Notes: generated from the letters alone by a model not told the origin. A stretch of 64,000 nt of DNA from Ilumatobacteraceae bacterium (GCA_017859785.1 JAFMMJ010000003.1:1-64000), one strand, 5' to 3'; positions 7,273-16,709 are shown, counted from the first letter of the stretch. Numbers and translations: made by a program.

Positions 7273-8331
7273 GTGGCGAGGATCCGTGACGACCTGCGCG
7301 CCCTCTCCGGCTATCACTCCCCGCAAGTAGATGTGAGGGTGCGGCTCAACACGAACGAGGCGCCATTTGCTCCACCCCCGACGTTCAGCTCATCGCTCGC
7401 GGAACGTCTCGGCGCGGTCGAGTGGAACCGATACCCCGATCGGGCGGCATCCGCGCTTCGCTCGCGCCTCGCGGAGCTCCATAGCGTGCCCACCGAATGG
7501 GTGTTGGTCGCCAATGGCTCGAACGAGGTGCTCCAGAGCATCCTGCTCGCGTTCGGCGGAAACGGTCGGCGCGCCGTGGTGTTCGAGCCCGGATATCAAA
7601 TGCACGCCCAGATTGCGAGGAACACGGGTACTCGGGTCGAGACGATCGAACGCAACGACGAGATGCTCATCGATATCGACGCTGCCCGAGCGTCCCTCAG
7701 CGCTGGCGAGCCTGCAGTGGTGTTCGTGACCTCTCCGAACAATCCAACCGGTCGTTCAGAGCCGCGCGACACGGTCCGGGCGCTCATCGAGCAGGCGGGT
7801 GAGCATCTGATCGTCATCGATGAGGCGTACGTCCAGTTCTCTGACACCGATCTGCTCGACCTGTTGTCGGAGGACGCGCCGGTGATCGTGACCCGGACGT
7901 TCTCGAAGACCTGGGGAATGGCGGGCCTCCGACTCGGCTACGCCATCGCATCGGCTGAGCTGATCGGCGCCTTGGAACTCGTCACCCTCCCGTACCACGT
8001 GGATTCGGCGAAGCAGATCGCTGGAGAGCTCGCCCTTGACTTCGTCGCGGAGATGGATGCGCGCGTCAACGAGACGGTTGCGGAGCGCGAACGGCTGCGT
8101 GCTCGGTTGATCGAACTTGGCGTCGACGTGGGGCCGAGCGATGCGAACTTCCTGCTGATCGACACCGGTTCGCGCTCAGCGGGCCAGGTGTGGGAGGGCC
8201 TCGTCGAGCGGGGCGTCCTCGTGAGGGACTGCTCCGGTTGGCCGGGTCTCGCCGGTCGGCTTCGAGTGACCGTAGGGTCTCCTCCCGAGAATGACGCGTT
8301 TCTGACGGCCCTAGAGGAGGTGCTTCGATGA
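7273..8331 (+). CDS. hisC: Histidinol-phosphate aminotransferase
   Basis: 352 aa, fold-type I PLP aminotransferase converting imidazole-acetol phosphate and glutamate to histidinol phosphate. Key features are NTNEAPF near the N-terminus, SPNNPTG (154-160), IDEAY (182-186, the Asp contacts the PLP nitrogen), and the Schiff-base Lys212 in TFSKTWGMAGLRLGY. Length is typical. It heads the hisC-B-H-A-F operon and its stop overlaps hisB by 4 nt (ATGA). The GTG start follows a leaderless-type -10 box. Confidence 0.95.
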   Translation: MARIRDDLRALSGYHSPQVDVRVRLNTNEAPFAPPPTFSSSLAERLGAVEWNRYPDRAASALRSRLAELHSVPTEWVLVANGSNEVLQSILLAFGGNGRRAVVFEPGYQMHAQIARNTGTRVETIERNDEMLIDIDAARASLSAGEPAVVFVTSPNNPTGRSEPRDTVRALIEQAGEHLIVIDEAYVQFSDTDLLDLLSEDAPVIVTRTFSKTWGMAGLRLGYAIASAELIGALELVTLPYHVDSAKQIAGELALDFVAEMDARVNETVAERERLRARLIELGVDVGPSDANFLLIDTGSRSAGQVWEGLVERGVLVRDCSGWPGLAGRLRVTVGSPPENDAFLTALEEVLR

Positions 8332-8921
8332 CGAGACGAGCGACACGGATCCGCGAGACGGGCGAGACCTCGATCGAGGTCTCGATCAACCTCGACGGCT
8401 CGGGGGTGACCGAGATCTCGACCGGCATCCCGTTCTTCGACCACATGCTTGATCAGGTCGGCCGCCACGGCGGGCTCGATCTGACGGTGCGCGCCGTCGG
8501 CGACCTCTCGATCGACACCCATCACACCATCGAGGACGTCTCCATCGCCGTTGGAGAGGCTCTTCGTGAGGCGCTCGGCGACAAGGCCGGCATCACCCGG
8601 TTCTCGAGTGGCCGATATCCCCTCGACGAGGCACTCGTTGACATCGCCCTCGATCTGTCGGGCCGACCGTTCGTGTTCTGGCAGGTCGAGATCCCGGAGT
8701 GCCTTCCTCTCGGGGATCCGCCCTTCGACCCACAACTGGCGGAGCACGCCGTCTCGTCACTCGCGACGGCCGCCGCGATGACCCTCCACGTCGAGTTGAT
8801 CCGAGGACGCAACGTTCATCACATCGTCGAGGCCGTCTTCAAGGGACTCGGGCGCTCGATCCGCGCCGCGGTATCGCGCACCGGGGAGGCGGGAATCCCG
8901 TCCACCAAGGGCACGCTTTAA
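8328..8921 (+). CDS. hisB: Imidazoleglycerol-phosphate dehydratase
   Basis: 197 aa monofunctional IGPD, sixth step of histidine synthesis, with no fused phosphatase. The repeated metal-binding His motifs are present: FFDHMLDQVGRHGG, DTHHTIEDVSIAVGEAL, a middle EHAVSSLA and the C-terminal HHIVEAVFKGLGRS. These ligate the Mn pair in the 24-mer. It overlaps hisC by ATGA and is followed 4 nt later by hisH. Confidence 0.95.
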   Translation: MTRRATRIRETGETSIEVSINLDGSGVTEISTGIPFFDHMLDQVGRHGGLDLTVRAVGDLSIDTHHTIEDVSIAVGEALREALGDKAGITRFSSGRYPLDEALVDIALDLSGRPFVFWQVEIPECLPLGDPPFDPQLAEHAVSSLATAAAMTLHVELIRGRNVHHIVEAVFKGLGRSIRAAVSRTGEAGIPSTKGTL

Positions 8922-8925
8922 CGAC

Positions 8926-9546
8926 GTGTCGTCCGGCTCCGACTCGAGCGCTCCGGTCGCCGTTGTCGATTACGGCATCGGAAACCTCCACTCCGCGCAC
9001 AAGGCGTTCCTCCGTGTCGGGGTTCCCGCGCGACTGACCAACGACCCCGGGGAGGTCGAAGCGGCCTCGGCGGTTGTCTTGCCGGGGGTCGGCAACTTCG
9101 GCGCCTGCATGCGCGCCCTTCGGGCCTCGGGCTTATTGAACTCGGTTCTGTCGGTCCTCGACGCCCAGCGCCCGTTCCTCGGAATATGCGTCGGTATGCA
9201 GATGCTCTTCGAGGGATCCGAAGAGTCGCCTGACGAACCTGGACTCGGCGTTCTCGAGGGTCGGGTCGAACCGCTGGCATCCCACGTCAAGCGCCCCCAG
9301 ATGCAATGGAACCGACTCTCCGTCACCTCAGCCGATGAGGTGCTCGTCGACGGGGACTGGATGTATTTCGTGCATTCGCTTGCCGCGCGCCCAACTGATC
9401 GGACCGTGATCGCGGCCGAAGTTGATTACGGCGGTCCGGTGGTTGCTGCTGTGAGAAGCGGAAACATCCTCGCCACGCAGTTTCATCCGGAGAAGTCGGG
9501 TAGCGCCGGGCTCGAACTGCTTCGTCGATGGGCTGAAATTCGATGA
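8926..9546 (+). CDS. hisH: Imidazole glycerol phosphate synthase, glutaminase subunit
   Basis: 206 aa class I glutamine amidotransferase supplying ammonia to HisF. The nucleophile is Cys88 in LGICVGMQ; the triad is completed by His187 and Glu189 in QFHPEKSG. PGVGNFG (53-59) forms the oxyanion region. The N-terminal 10 residues before VAVVDYGIGN are a short extension. GTG start. The stop overlaps hisA by ATGA. Confidence 0.95.
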   Translation: MSSGSDSSAPVAVVDYGIGNLHSAHKAFLRVGVPARLTNDPGEVEAASAVVLPGVGNFGACMRALRASGLLNSVLSVLDAQRPFLGICVGMQMLFEGSEESPDEPGLGVLEGRVEPLASHVKRPQMQWNRLSVTSADEVLVDGDWMYFVHSLAARPTDRTVIAAEVDYGGPVVAAVRSGNILATQFHPEKSGSAGLELLRRWAEIR

Positions 9547-10274
9547 GCACCAACGTGCTACTCCCCGCCATCGACCTGCGTGGGGGAGCCGTCGTGCGCC
9601 TACTCCACGGCGACTACTCGGCCGAGACCCGGTACGGCGACGACCCACTGGCGGTGGCCGAGGACTTCGCGGATCAAGGCGCGCGCTGGGTGCACATCGT
9701 CGATCTCGACGCTGCCCGAGGCGACGGTCCGATCAATCGCCCCGCGATCGGGCAGGTGGCTGAACGACTCGGGGCACGGGGAGTCAAGGTTCAGACAGGA
9801 GGCGGCGTGCGAACCGTGGCTGACGCTCGGCAACTCGCCGATCTCGGTGTCTCGCGGGTGGTCATGGGTTCGGCCGCCGTTCGAAGCCCGGAGCTGGTCG
9901 AGGAGGTAGCGGCGATGGTGCCGGTGGCCGTTGGGCTCGATCACCGAGACGGTCGGGTGGCGATCGATGGATGGACCCAAGAGTCGAACCTCGACCTCCA
10001 CTCCGCGCTCGCGGCCTTCCCCTCCGCCGAGGCGTTCGTGGTCACCGACATCTCACGGGACGGAGCGCTGATCGGACCTGATCTCGTTGGGTTGAGTGCC
10101 GCCGCGGCTGTCACGGATCGACCGGTCATCGCGAGCGGAGGAGTGTCGACCCTCGACGACATCTCCGCGCTCGCCACGATCCCCGGTCTCGGCGGTGTGA
10201 TCGTCGGCCGCGCTATCTACGAAGGTCACTTCACGGTGGCGGAGGCGGTCGCGGTGTTGGAGCGCTCTTCATGA
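9543..10274 (+). CDS. hisA: Phosphoribosylformimino-5-aminoimidazole carboxamide ribotide isomerase (HisA, possibly PriA-like)
   Basis: 243 aa (beta/alpha)8 barrel. The general acid/base aspartates fit Asp11 ([10 protein letters not shown]) and about Asp133 ([10 protein letters not shown]), with duplicated phosphate loops QTGGGVR and [10 protein letters not shown]. It performs the Amadori rearrangement before the HisF/HisH step. In many actinomycetes the same protein (PriA) also does the TrpF reaction; no trpF is seen here, but the window is too small to decide. It is joined to hisH and hisF by 4-nt overlaps. Confidence 0.93.
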   Translation: MSTNVLLPAIDLRGGAVVRLLHGDYSAETRYGDDPLAVAEDFADQGARWVHIVDLDAARGDGPINRPAIGQVAERLGARGVKVQTGGGVRTVADARQLADLGVSRVVMGSAAVRSPELVEEVAAMVPVAVGLDHRDGRVAIDGWTQESNLDLHSALAAFPSAEAFVVTDISRDGALIGPDLVGLSAAAAVTDRPVIASGGVSTLDDISALATIPGLGGVIVGRAIYEGHFTVAEAVAVLERSS

Positions 10275-11038
10275 ATGTCGCTCGCATCATCCCCTGCCTC
10301 GACGTCGATGCCGGTCGTGTGGTCAAGGGTGTCAACTTCGTCGACCTGCGCGACGCTGGCGACCCAGTGGAGTTGGCCGCCCGCTACGACCGCGAGGGAG
10401 CTGACGAACTCGTGTTCCTCGACATCACGGCTTCGAGCGATCGCCGCGTGACCGTCGTCGACATGGTGTATCGGGTGGCCGAGCAGGTGTTCATCCCCTT
10501 CACCGTCGGTGGTGGCATCCGGACGATCGACGACGCTCGCGCGATGCTGCGCGCCGGTGCCGACAAAGTGGGGGTCAACACCGCGGCGGTCGAGCGTCCG
10601 GACCTGATCGCCGAAATCGCCGGAGAGTTTGGCGAGCAATGCGTGGTGGTTGCCATCGACGCCCGCGCGTCGGGCGATGGGTCTTGGGAGGTCTTCCTTC
10701 ACGGAGGCCGGACGCCAACCGGTATCGACGCGGTCGCTTGGGCGGAGCGGGCCTGCGAGCTCGGTGCAGGTGAGATCCTCCTGACCTCTATGGACCGGGA
10801 TGGAACCGGACTCGGCTTCGAGCACCGATTGAACTCCGCCGTGAGCGGGGCTGTCGATGTCCCCGTGATCGCGTCCGGAGGGGTGGGAACACTCGAGCAC
10901 CTCGCGGAGGGCATTACCAACGGAGGAGTCGATGCGGTGCTCGCAGCGAGCATCTTCCACTTCGGCACCCACACCATCGCCGAGGCGAGAAGCGCGCTCT
11001 CCGCGGCGGGCATCACGGTCCGGGAGATGCCCCGCTAA
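10271..11038 (+). CDS. hisF: Imidazole glycerol phosphate synthase, cyclase subunit
   Basis: 255 aa barrel. Catalytic Asp11 ([15 protein letters not shown]) and Asp130 (VVVAIDAR) are in the canonical positions, with phosphate-binding FTVGGGIR and [11 protein letters not shown]. It closes the imidazole ring using ammonia tunnelled from HisH and releases AICAR. It is the last gene of the operon; its TAA stop lies inside the -10 box of the next gene. Confidence 0.96.
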   Translation: MNVARIIPCLDVDAGRVVKGVNFVDLRDAGDPVELAARYDREGADELVFLDITASSDRRVTVVDMVYRVAEQVFIPFTVGGGIRTIDDARAMLRAGADKVGVNTAAVERPDLIAEIAGEFGEQCVVVAIDARASGDGSWEVFLHGGRTPTGIDAVAWAERACELGAGEILLTSMDRDGTGLGFEHRLNSAVSGAVDVPVIASGGVGTLEHLAEGITNGGVDAVLAASIFHFGTHTIAEARSALSAAGITVREMPR

Positions 11039-11041
11039 GTT
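11036..11041 (+). promoter_or_regulatory. -10 box for the aldo/keto reductase
   Basis: TAAGTT-N6-ATG. The box begins at the hisF stop codon, so operon end and next promoter are fused. Confidence 0.45.
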
Positions 11042-11047
11042 CGCGCC

Positions 11048-12022
11048 ATGACCTCCCCCAAGATGGAATACCGCCGACTCGGCGGATCAGGCCTCAAAGT
11101 GTCCGCCCTCGGCTTCGGCTCGTGGGTCACCTTCGACACGCAGATGGATCTCACCCCGGCACTCGAGTGCATGCAGGCCGCTCGCGACGCGGGATGCAAC
11201 TTCTTCGACAACGCAGAGGCCTACGCGGGAGGTCGAAGCGAGGAGATCATGGGTCGCGCGCTGCGTGAACTCGGGTGGCCTCGGTGGTCCTATGTGTTGA
11301 CGACCAAGCTCTATTGGGGAATCCACGACGACCCGAACATGAAGTTCACCCTCAACCGCAAGTACCTGATGCACGGCATCGATGGCTCGCTGGAACGATT
11401 CGGTCTCGATTTCGTCGATGTCGTCTATTGCCATCGCAGCGACCCCGACACCCCGATGCTCGAGACGGTCCGGGCCATGAGCGACATCGTGTCTTCGGGC
11501 CGCGCCCTGTACTGGGGCACGAGCGAGTGGTCGGCCGATGAGATCCGTCATGCGATCGACCTCGCGGAACTACACCACCTTCACGCGCCGATCACCGAGC
11601 AGTCTCAGTACAACCTGATTGAGCGTCGTCGCGTCGAGAAGGAGTACGCGAGGCTGCACGCCGAGACCGGCTATGGCAACACGATTTGGTCGCCACTCGC
11701 ATCGGGGCTCTTAACGGGCAAGTACCGCGACGGTGTTCCCGAGGGCTCGCGGGCCGCCCTCGAGGGCTACGAATGGCTTCGTGATCGGCTGACCGATGCC
11801 GATGCCCTCGCACGGGTTGAGGCGCTTCGCCCGATCGCCGATCGGCTCGGATGCTCGATGTCTCAGCTCGCGATCGCTTGGTGCACCCGTCACCCGATGG
11901 TGTCGAGTGTGATCACCGGCGCGAGCCGCGTGGAGCAGGTTCGCGAGAACTTCGGAGCGCTCGAGGTGATGGCGGCGCTTGACGACTCGATCGCCGAGGA
12001 GATGGTGGCCGCACTCAGCTGA
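11048..12022 (+). CDS. Aldo/keto reductase (Kv beta-subunit/YghZ-like class)
   Basis: 324 aa NADPH-dependent TIM-barrel oxidoreductase. The catalytic tetrad is Asp54 and Tyr59 ([14 protein letters not shown]), Lys87 (TTKLYWG) and His129 (VVYCHRSDP). [19 protein letters not shown] at the start, WGTSEWS and [13 protein letters not shown] are typical of the channel-beta-subunit branch, as is the C-terminal cofactor loop ([14 protein letters not shown]). The physiological substrate is unknown. It is transcribed alone from a -10 box over the hisF stop and converges on fabI with a 2-nt gap. Confidence 0.9.
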   Translation: MTSPKMEYRRLGGSGLKVSALGFGSWVTFDTQMDLTPALECMQAARDAGCNFFDNAEAYAGGRSEEIMGRALRELGWPRWSYVLTTKLYWGIHDDPNMKFTLNRKYLMHGIDGSLERFGLDFVDVVYCHRSDPDTPMLETVRAMSDIVSSGRALYWGTSEWSADEIRHAIDLAELHHLHAPITEQSQYNLIERRRVEKEYARLHAETGYGNTIWSPLASGLLTGKYRDGVPEGSRAALEGYEWLRDRLTDADALARVEALRPIADRLGCSMSQLAIAWCTRHPMVSSVITGASRVEQVRENFGALEVMAALDDSIAEEMVAALS

Positions 12023-12024
12023 AT

Positions 12025-12792
12025 TCAGGCGCCGACGGCGTGATAGCCGCCGTCCACGTGCACCACCTCACCGGTGGTCTTCGGGAACCAGTCGCTCAAC
12101 ATGGCAACGCAGGCCCGCGCCACCGGCTCGGAGTCGTGCACGTCCCAACCGAGAGGGCTGCGACCGTCCCAGGTGTCCTCGAAGAGGGCGAAACCGGGGA
12201 TCGACTTCGCGGCCATCGTCCGTATCGGCCCCGCCGCGACCAGGTTGCAACGGATCTGTTTCGGTCCGAGCTCTTTCGCGAGATAGCGCGAGAGGCTCTG
12301 GAGAGCGGATTTTGCGACCCCCATCCAGTTGTAGGCAGGCCAGGCTTGACTGTTATCGAAATCGAGGCCGACGATCGAACCACCGTCGGGCATGAGTGGC
12401 ACGAAGGCGTCGGCGAGGGTCTTGAGCGAGTAGGTGGAAATGTGCATCGCCGTCGCCACGTCCTCCCAGGGGGCACCGAAGAAATCGTCGCCAAGGCAAG
12501 AGGCCGGCGCGAAGCCGATGGCGTGAAGTACGCCGTCGACGTGGCCAAGCGCTTCACGGACCTGCTCGCGAACCGAATCGACATGCTCTGCGACCGTCAC
12601 ATCGAACTCGAAGACCGGCGGAACGGGGTCGAGTTTGCGGGCGGTGCGCTGGGTGAGCGTGATCGCTCGGCCGGCACCGGTCAAGACGATCTCAGCGCCT
12701 TCGGCGATCGCCAGTTTGGCCACACCGAACGCCAGCGAGGCATCGGTGAGAACACCGGTGATAACGAGTTTTTTGCCGTCGAGGATTCCCAT
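12025..12792 (-). CDS. fabI: Enoyl-[acyl-carrier-protein] reductase, InhA-like
   Basis: 255 aa short-chain dehydrogenase that reduces trans-2-enoyl thioesters in fatty acid elongation. The N-terminus MGILDGKKLVITGVLTDASLAFG closely parallels mycobacterial InhA, and the catalytic pair is Tyr154 and Lys161 in YNWMGVAKSAL, one turn from the InhA positions. The end GEVVHVDGGYHAVGA is typical. The frame is open upstream across the divergent gene, but the ATG at 12792 starts the fold and follows a TACGGT box at 7 nt. Confidence 0.93.
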   Translation of the reverse strand: MGILDGKKLVITGVLTDASLAFGVAKLAIAEGAEIVLTGAGRAITLTQRTARKLDPVPPVFEFDVTVAEHVDSVREQVREALGHVDGVLHAIGFAPASCLGDDFFGAPWEDVATAMHISTYSLKTLADAFVPLMPDGGSIVGLDFDNSQAWPAYNWMGVAKSALQSLSRYLAKELGPKQIRCNLVAAGPIRTMAAKSIPGFALFEDTWDGRSPLGWDVHDSEPVARACVAMLSDWFPKTTGEVVHVDGGYHAVGA

Positions 12793-12799
12793 GGCACGG

Positions 12800-12805
12800 A
12801 CCGTA
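12800..12805 (-). promoter_or_regulatory. Leaderless -10 box for fabI
   Basis: The minus strand reads TACGGT-N7-ATG, divergent from the NpdG-like gene 57 bp away. Confidence 0.5.
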
Positions 12806-12837
12806 GCCCTCGTGATGTCTGACGGCGGGCGATGTGC

Positions 12838-12843
12838 GATGAT
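12838..12843 (+). promoter_or_regulatory. Possible -10 box for the NpdG-like gene
   Basis: GATGAT-N6-ATG. It lacks the leading T of TANNNT but keeps the exact 6-nt spacing, like CATGAT before the HAD gene at 40632. Confidence 0.35.
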
Positions 12844-12849
12844 CCCGGG

Positions 12850-13539
12850 ATGGCGAGCGAAGACGTCAACGGCCCCGGGCTCATTGGGGTGATCGGCGGA
12901 AGTGGCCCGGCCGGTAGCGCACTCGCGGCCCGTCTCGCCAGTGTCGGCTTTCGGGTCATGATCGGCTCCCGCTCGAAGTACCGCGCGATGGAAGCCCGCG
13001 ATCACTATGTCGACCTCCACCCAGAACTGGCCGACTCGCTGACCTTCGGTGACAACGCAACCGCCGCCAAGGCGGATCTCATCGTCATCGCCACACCGTG
13101 GGACTCGGCGGCGACAATGGCCCAGGAGTTCCAAGACGATCTCAAGGGCAAAGTCGTCGTGTCGATGGCCAACGCCCTCGTCCGGGTCGGGCACGAGTTT
13201 CAGCCGCTCGTACCCCCGCGCGGCAGTGTTGCCGCCCATGTGCAAGCGGCGGTGCCCGGGTGTCGCATCGTCGCGGCGTTCCACCACCTGCCAGCGAAGG
13301 AACTCGGGCATCTCGGATCACCGATCGACTCTGATGTGTTGATCTGCGGCGATGACCGCGCAGCGGTCCGCGAAGTCAGCGACATCGTCGCACGGATCCC
13401 CGGCTGTCGGCCCCTCGACGCCGGAGAGTTGTCGAATGCGACGGCGATCGAGGCCTTCACGGCCGTGCTCCTCCAACTCAATGTTCGTTACAAGACGCGA
13501 GTCGCGCCGAAGCTCACCGGTATCCGCGACGATGCCTGA
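12850..13539 (+). CDS. NADPH:F420 reductase-like protein (NpdG family)
   Basis: 229 aa. A Rossmann fold opens with GVIGGSGPAGSALAARLASVGF, followed by an NADP-selective IGSRS turn. Further conserved segments are IVIATPWDS, VVVSMANALVR and the C-terminal LDAGELSNATAIEAFTAVLLQLN, which follow F420-dependent NADP reductases that shuttle hydride between F420 and NADP. An upstream ATG at 12832 is also in frame; 12850 is preferred because of the exact 6-nt spacing to a -10-like box. It overlaps the start of mshC by 8 nt. Confidence 0.82.
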   Translation: MASEDVNGPGLIGVIGGSGPAGSALAARLASVGFRVMIGSRSKYRAMEARDHYVDLHPELADSLTFGDNATAAKADLIVIATPWDSAATMAQEFQDDLKGKVVVSMANALVRVGHEFQPLVPPRGSVAAHVQAAVPGCRIVAAFHHLPAKELGHLGSPIDSDVLICGDDRAAVREVSDIVARIPGCRPLDAGELSNATAIEAFTAVLLQLNVRYKTRVAPKLTGIRDDA

Positions 13540-14683
13540 GGCCCAACGGGCGGCGGCGCCCTTGCGGATCTACGACACCCGAGCCGGACGCCTCGTCGAA
13601 CCAGACCTCGATGAACAGGTCCGTATGTACGTGTGCGGCATCACCCCATACGACGCGACGCACCTCGGACACGCGAGCACGTTCCTCGCCTATGACGTTC
13701 TTGTGCGCGCGCTCATCGATCGCGGTCACCGTGTACGGATGGTTCGAAACGTCACCGATGTCGACGACCCTCTCTTCGCCAAGGCGCGCGAACTCGGGGT
13801 GCACTATCTCGATCTCGCAGCGGCCGAGGAACGGCGCTTCGATGCCGACATGTTGGCGCTCAACGCGATCGCTCCAGACTCGGCACCGCGCGCCTCCTCG
13901 GCGATTAGCGATATCCGCAGGCTCATCGGCGCTGTTCTCGACGCTGGGCGCGCCTACACCTCGGGTGGAGCCGTGTATTTCGCCGCGGCAGAGTCGCCGA
14001 GCCTCGGGTCGCTGAGTGGACTCGATCGGGAGGCGATGCTCGATTTGGCCGCTCGTCGGGGAGGCAACATCGACGATCCTTCGAAACGCGATCCCCTCGA
14101 TTTCGTGCTGTGGCAGCCGTCCGCCGCCGATGAGCCGGCGTGGGACTCGCCATGGGGGCCGGGTCGACCTGGCTGGCACGTGGAATGCAGTGCCCTCGTG
14201 CTGCGCGAACTTGGGGAGACAATCGACATCCACGGCGGCGGGGCCGATCTCATCTACCCCCATCACGAGTGCGAGACCCTCCAGTCCGAGGCGGCGACCG
14301 GGGTCGAGTTCGCGCGCTACTGGATGCACGCGGCGCTCATCTCGATGAACGGCGAGAAGATGTCGAAGAGCCTCGGGAACCTCGTGTTCATCGACCGGCT
14401 CAGGGCCGAGTGGGAGCCGGTGGTGATCCGGGCTGGGATTACCGGCCATCACTACCGAACGGAGTGGGAGTGGGACGACGACTTGATGGCGCGCTCAGCT
14501 GAGCGAGTGGCGAGATGGCGTCAGGCGGCCGGGGGAGCGCTGGGCGACTGCATCGATGCGGTCCGAGATTGCCTCGCCGACGATCTCGACACCCCCGGCG
14601 CCCTCGCCGCTGTCGACGAGGCGGCGGTCGGCGGGCAAGACGTCACCGAGGCGTGCGCGCTCCTCGGCTTGCTTCTCGACTGA
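13532..14683 (+). CDS. mshC: Cysteine:1-D-myo-inosityl 2-amino-2-deoxy-alpha-D-glucopyranoside ligase (MshC)
   Basis: 383 aa class I cysteinyl-tRNA-synthetase-like ligase that joins cysteine to GlcN-Ins in mycothiol synthesis. It reads MYVCGITPYDATHLGHA, the MshC form, rather than the GPTVYD...HIGNAR of CysRS. HLGH is at 44-47, KMSKS at 276-280, and zinc ligands fit Cys35, Cys219 and His/Cys in HHEC (244-247). It is shorter than CysRS and lacks the full anticodon-binding domain. The ATG at 13532 overlaps the NpdG-like gene; the frame extends upstream without domain support. Confidence 0.93.
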   Translation: MPEAQRAAAPLRIYDTRAGRLVEPDLDEQVRMYVCGITPYDATHLGHASTFLAYDVLVRALIDRGHRVRMVRNVTDVDDPLFAKARELGVHYLDLAAAEERRFDADMLALNAIAPDSAPRASSAISDIRRLIGAVLDAGRAYTSGGAVYFAAAESPSLGSLSGLDREAMLDLAARRGGNIDDPSKRDPLDFVLWQPSAADEPAWDSPWGPGRPGWHVECSALVLRELGETIDIHGGGADLIYPHHECETLQSEAATGVEFARYWMHAALISMNGEKMSKSLGNLVFIDRLRAEWEPVVIRAGITGHHYRTEWEWDDDLMARSAERVARWRQAAGGALGDCIDAVRDCLADDLDTPGALAAVDEAAVGGQDVTEACALLGLLLD

Positions 14684-14711
14684 GCGACAGTCTCCCCGGC
14701 GTAGGCGTCCG

Positions 14712-14717
14712 TAGACT
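14712..14717 (+). promoter_or_regulatory. -10 box for the thrS-PIM operon
   Basis: TAGACT, preceded by CCG, 9 nt before the ATG at 14727 and only 3 nt before the ATG at 14721. The spacing argues for the second Met as the leaderless start. Confidence 0.55.
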
Positions 14718-14726
14718 CTGATGGCC

Positions 14727-16709
14727 ATGTCCTCGATCACCGTTCGACTGCCCGATGGAAGCGCACGTGAGCTCCCAGCCGGTTCGACATCGCTTGACCT
14801 CGCAGCATCGATCGGCCGTCGGCTCGCTGAGGACGCCGTCGCCGCCGTCGTCGACGGCCACGAGACGGATCTCACTGCGGAGTTGAGCGATGGGGCGGAG
14901 GTGGCGATTATCACCGCCGACTCCGACCGAGGACGCCACGTTCTCCGGCACTCAACGGCTCACGTGCTCGCCCAAGCCGTCACTCGTCTCTTCCCTGGTG
15001 CCACCTTCTCGGTCGGCCCAGCGATCGAGGACGGGTTCTACTACGACTTCGATCTCCCCGATGGGCGCACATTCACTGAGGATGACCTCGTCCGAATCGA
15101 AGAGGAGATGCAGACGATCGTGGCGGCGGACCAGCCGTTCGCCCGCTCGGAGATGTCTGCTGAGGAGGCGCTCGACCTTTTCTCCGAGCAGCCTTACAAG
15201 TGCGAGATCATTCGGCGTGTCATGGCAGCCGGAGGCGACCAGATCGACGCTGGAGAGGTCTCCTCGGCTGATCGAATCAGCGCCTATCGCAACACCGACG
15301 AGTTCGTTGACATGTGCGTCGGCCCCCATGTGCCCTCCACCGGACGGCTTGGCCACTTCCGGCTGCAGCGGATCTCCGGGGCGTATTGGCGTGGCACCGA
15401 GGCTGGGCCGATGCTTCAGCGCGTCTACGGCACCGCGTGGCACTCCAAGAAGGCGCTCGCCGAACACCTCCATCGCCTCGAGGAGGCCGCGAAACGAGAC
15501 CACCGCCGCCTCGCCGTCGACCTCGACCTCCTCAGCTTTCCGAGCGAACTCGGTGGGGGACTCGCAGTTTGGCATCCGAAGGGGGCCATTGTTCGCCGAC
15601 TCATGGAGGACTACAGCCGCCAGCGTCACGCTGATGGCGGTTACCAGTTCGTGTACACCCCTCATGTCACGAACGGGCGGCTCTTCGAGACCTCTGGGCA
15701 CCTCGACTACTACGCCGACGGGATGTACCCGCCGATGGAGATGGACAACGGCACCTACTACCTGAAGCCGATGAACTGTCCGATGCACTGTCTCGTGTAC
15801 GGCTCTCGTCAGCGCAGCTACCGCGAACTGCCGCTGCGGCTCTTCGAACTCGGAAACGTCTACCGCTATGAGCGGGCAGGGACGCTCCACGGGCTACTTC
15901 GAATCAGGGGATTCACCCAAGACGACAGCCACATCTTTTGCACTGAGGAGCAACTCGCCGACGAGGTGGCCTCACTCCTCGATTTCGTGCTGTCGGTGCT
16001 CCGAGCCTTCGGCTTCGATGACTTTCGCTTCAACCTGTCCACTAAGGACCCTGACAAGTACGTGGGATCCGACGAGGTATGGGAGCGCGCGACCGAGGCG
16101 CTCCGCGACGCGCTCGATCGTCACGGACTCGAATACGGAGTCAAGGAGGGCGACGCTGCTTTCTACGGCCCGAAGATCGATATCGACGTCCGCGATGCCA
16201 TCGGGCGCTCGTGGCAGCTGTCGACCATCCAAGCGGATTTCAACAATCCGGAGCGGTTCGACCTCGAGTACGTCGGAGCCGACAACGCCCGTCATCGACC
16301 GATCATGTTGCACCGGGCGCTCTTTGGGTCTGTCGAGCGCTTCTTCGGTGTACTGCTTGAGCACTACGCCGGTGCCTTCCCCACCTGGCTTTCCCCCCTG
16401 CAGGTGAGAGTGCTCCCCGTGTCAAGTGATCACCAGGACTACGCCGAGTCGGTCAGGTCGGCGATCGAGAGCCGAGGCTTGCGAGTCGACTCGATCAGCG
16501 CCGATGACGCGCTCGGCAAACGGATCCGATCCTCCAAACTCGAGAAGATCCCCTACGTACTCGTCGTCGGCGACGACGACGTCGCGAACGGAACGGTCGG
16601 CGTGAACCCGCGAGGCGGCGACGTGGAACGTGATGTCGCCCTCGAGGAGTTCTTGAGACGCGTCACCTCCGAGGTCGCCGACGCCTCCCGTGCTGCAATG
16701 ACGGCCTGA
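14727..16709 (+). CDS. thrS: Threonyl-tRNA synthetase
   Basis: 660 aa class II synthetase. Domain order: TGS (about 1-65), editing domain with HSTAHVLAQAV, then the catalytic core with the zinc-binding MNCPMHC segment, motif 2 (FELGNVYRYERAGTLHGLLRIRGFTQDD), motif 3 (HRALFGSVERFFGVLLEH), and the anticodon-binding domain from about 555. An alternative ATG lies two codons upstream (14721); the -10 box is too close for that start. It heads the thrS-HIT-membrane protein-pgsA-patA-pimA unit, in the same order as M. tuberculosis Rv2614c-Rv2610c. Confidence 0.96.
   Translation: MSSITVRLPDGSARELPAGSTSLDLAASIGRRLAEDAVAAVVDGHETDLTAELSDGAEVAIITADSDRGRHVLRHSTAHVLAQAVTRLFPGATFSVGPAIEDGFYYDFDLPDGRTFTEDDLVRIEEEMQTIVAADQPFARSEMSAEEALDLFSEQPYKCEIIRRVMAAGGDQIDAGEVSSADRISAYRNTDEFVDMCVGPHVPSTGRLGHFRLQRISGAYWRGTEAGPMLQRVYGTAWHSKKALAEHLHRLEEAAKRDHRRLAVDLDLLSFPSELGGGLAVWHPKGAIVRRLMEDYSRQRHADGGYQFVYTPHVTNGRLFETSGHLDYYADGMYPPMEMDNGTYYLKPMNCPMHCLVYGSRQRSYRELPLRLFELGNVYRYERAGTLHGLLRIRGFTQDDSHIFCTEEQLADEVASLLDFVLSVLRAFGFDDFRFNLSTKDPDKYVGSDEVWERATEALRDALDRHGLEYGVKEGDAAFYGPKIDIDVRDAIGRSWQLSTIQADFNNPERFDLEYVGADNARHRPIMLHRALFGSVERFFGVLLEHYAGAFPTWLSPLQVRVLPVSSDHQDYAESVRSAIESRGLRVDSISADDALGKRIRSSKLEKIPYVLVVGDDDVANGTVGVNPRGGDVERDVALEEFLRRVTSEVADASRAAMTA

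Noticed and set aside
7240-7275. His-codon leader peptide attenuator before hisC
   Set aside because: No run of His codons; the -10 box lies directly before the GTG, leaving no leader RNA.
9543-10274. Calling the isomerase PriA (bifunctional HisA/TrpF)
   Set aside because: Barrel motifs are shared by HisA and PriA; no diagnostic residue I can trust separates them by eye, and trpF absence cannot be tested in this window.
13352-14683. Cysteinyl-tRNA synthetase as the identity of the mshC gene
   Set aside because: The ITPYDATHLGHA motif and the short C-terminus without an anticodon-binding domain fit MshC, not CysS.
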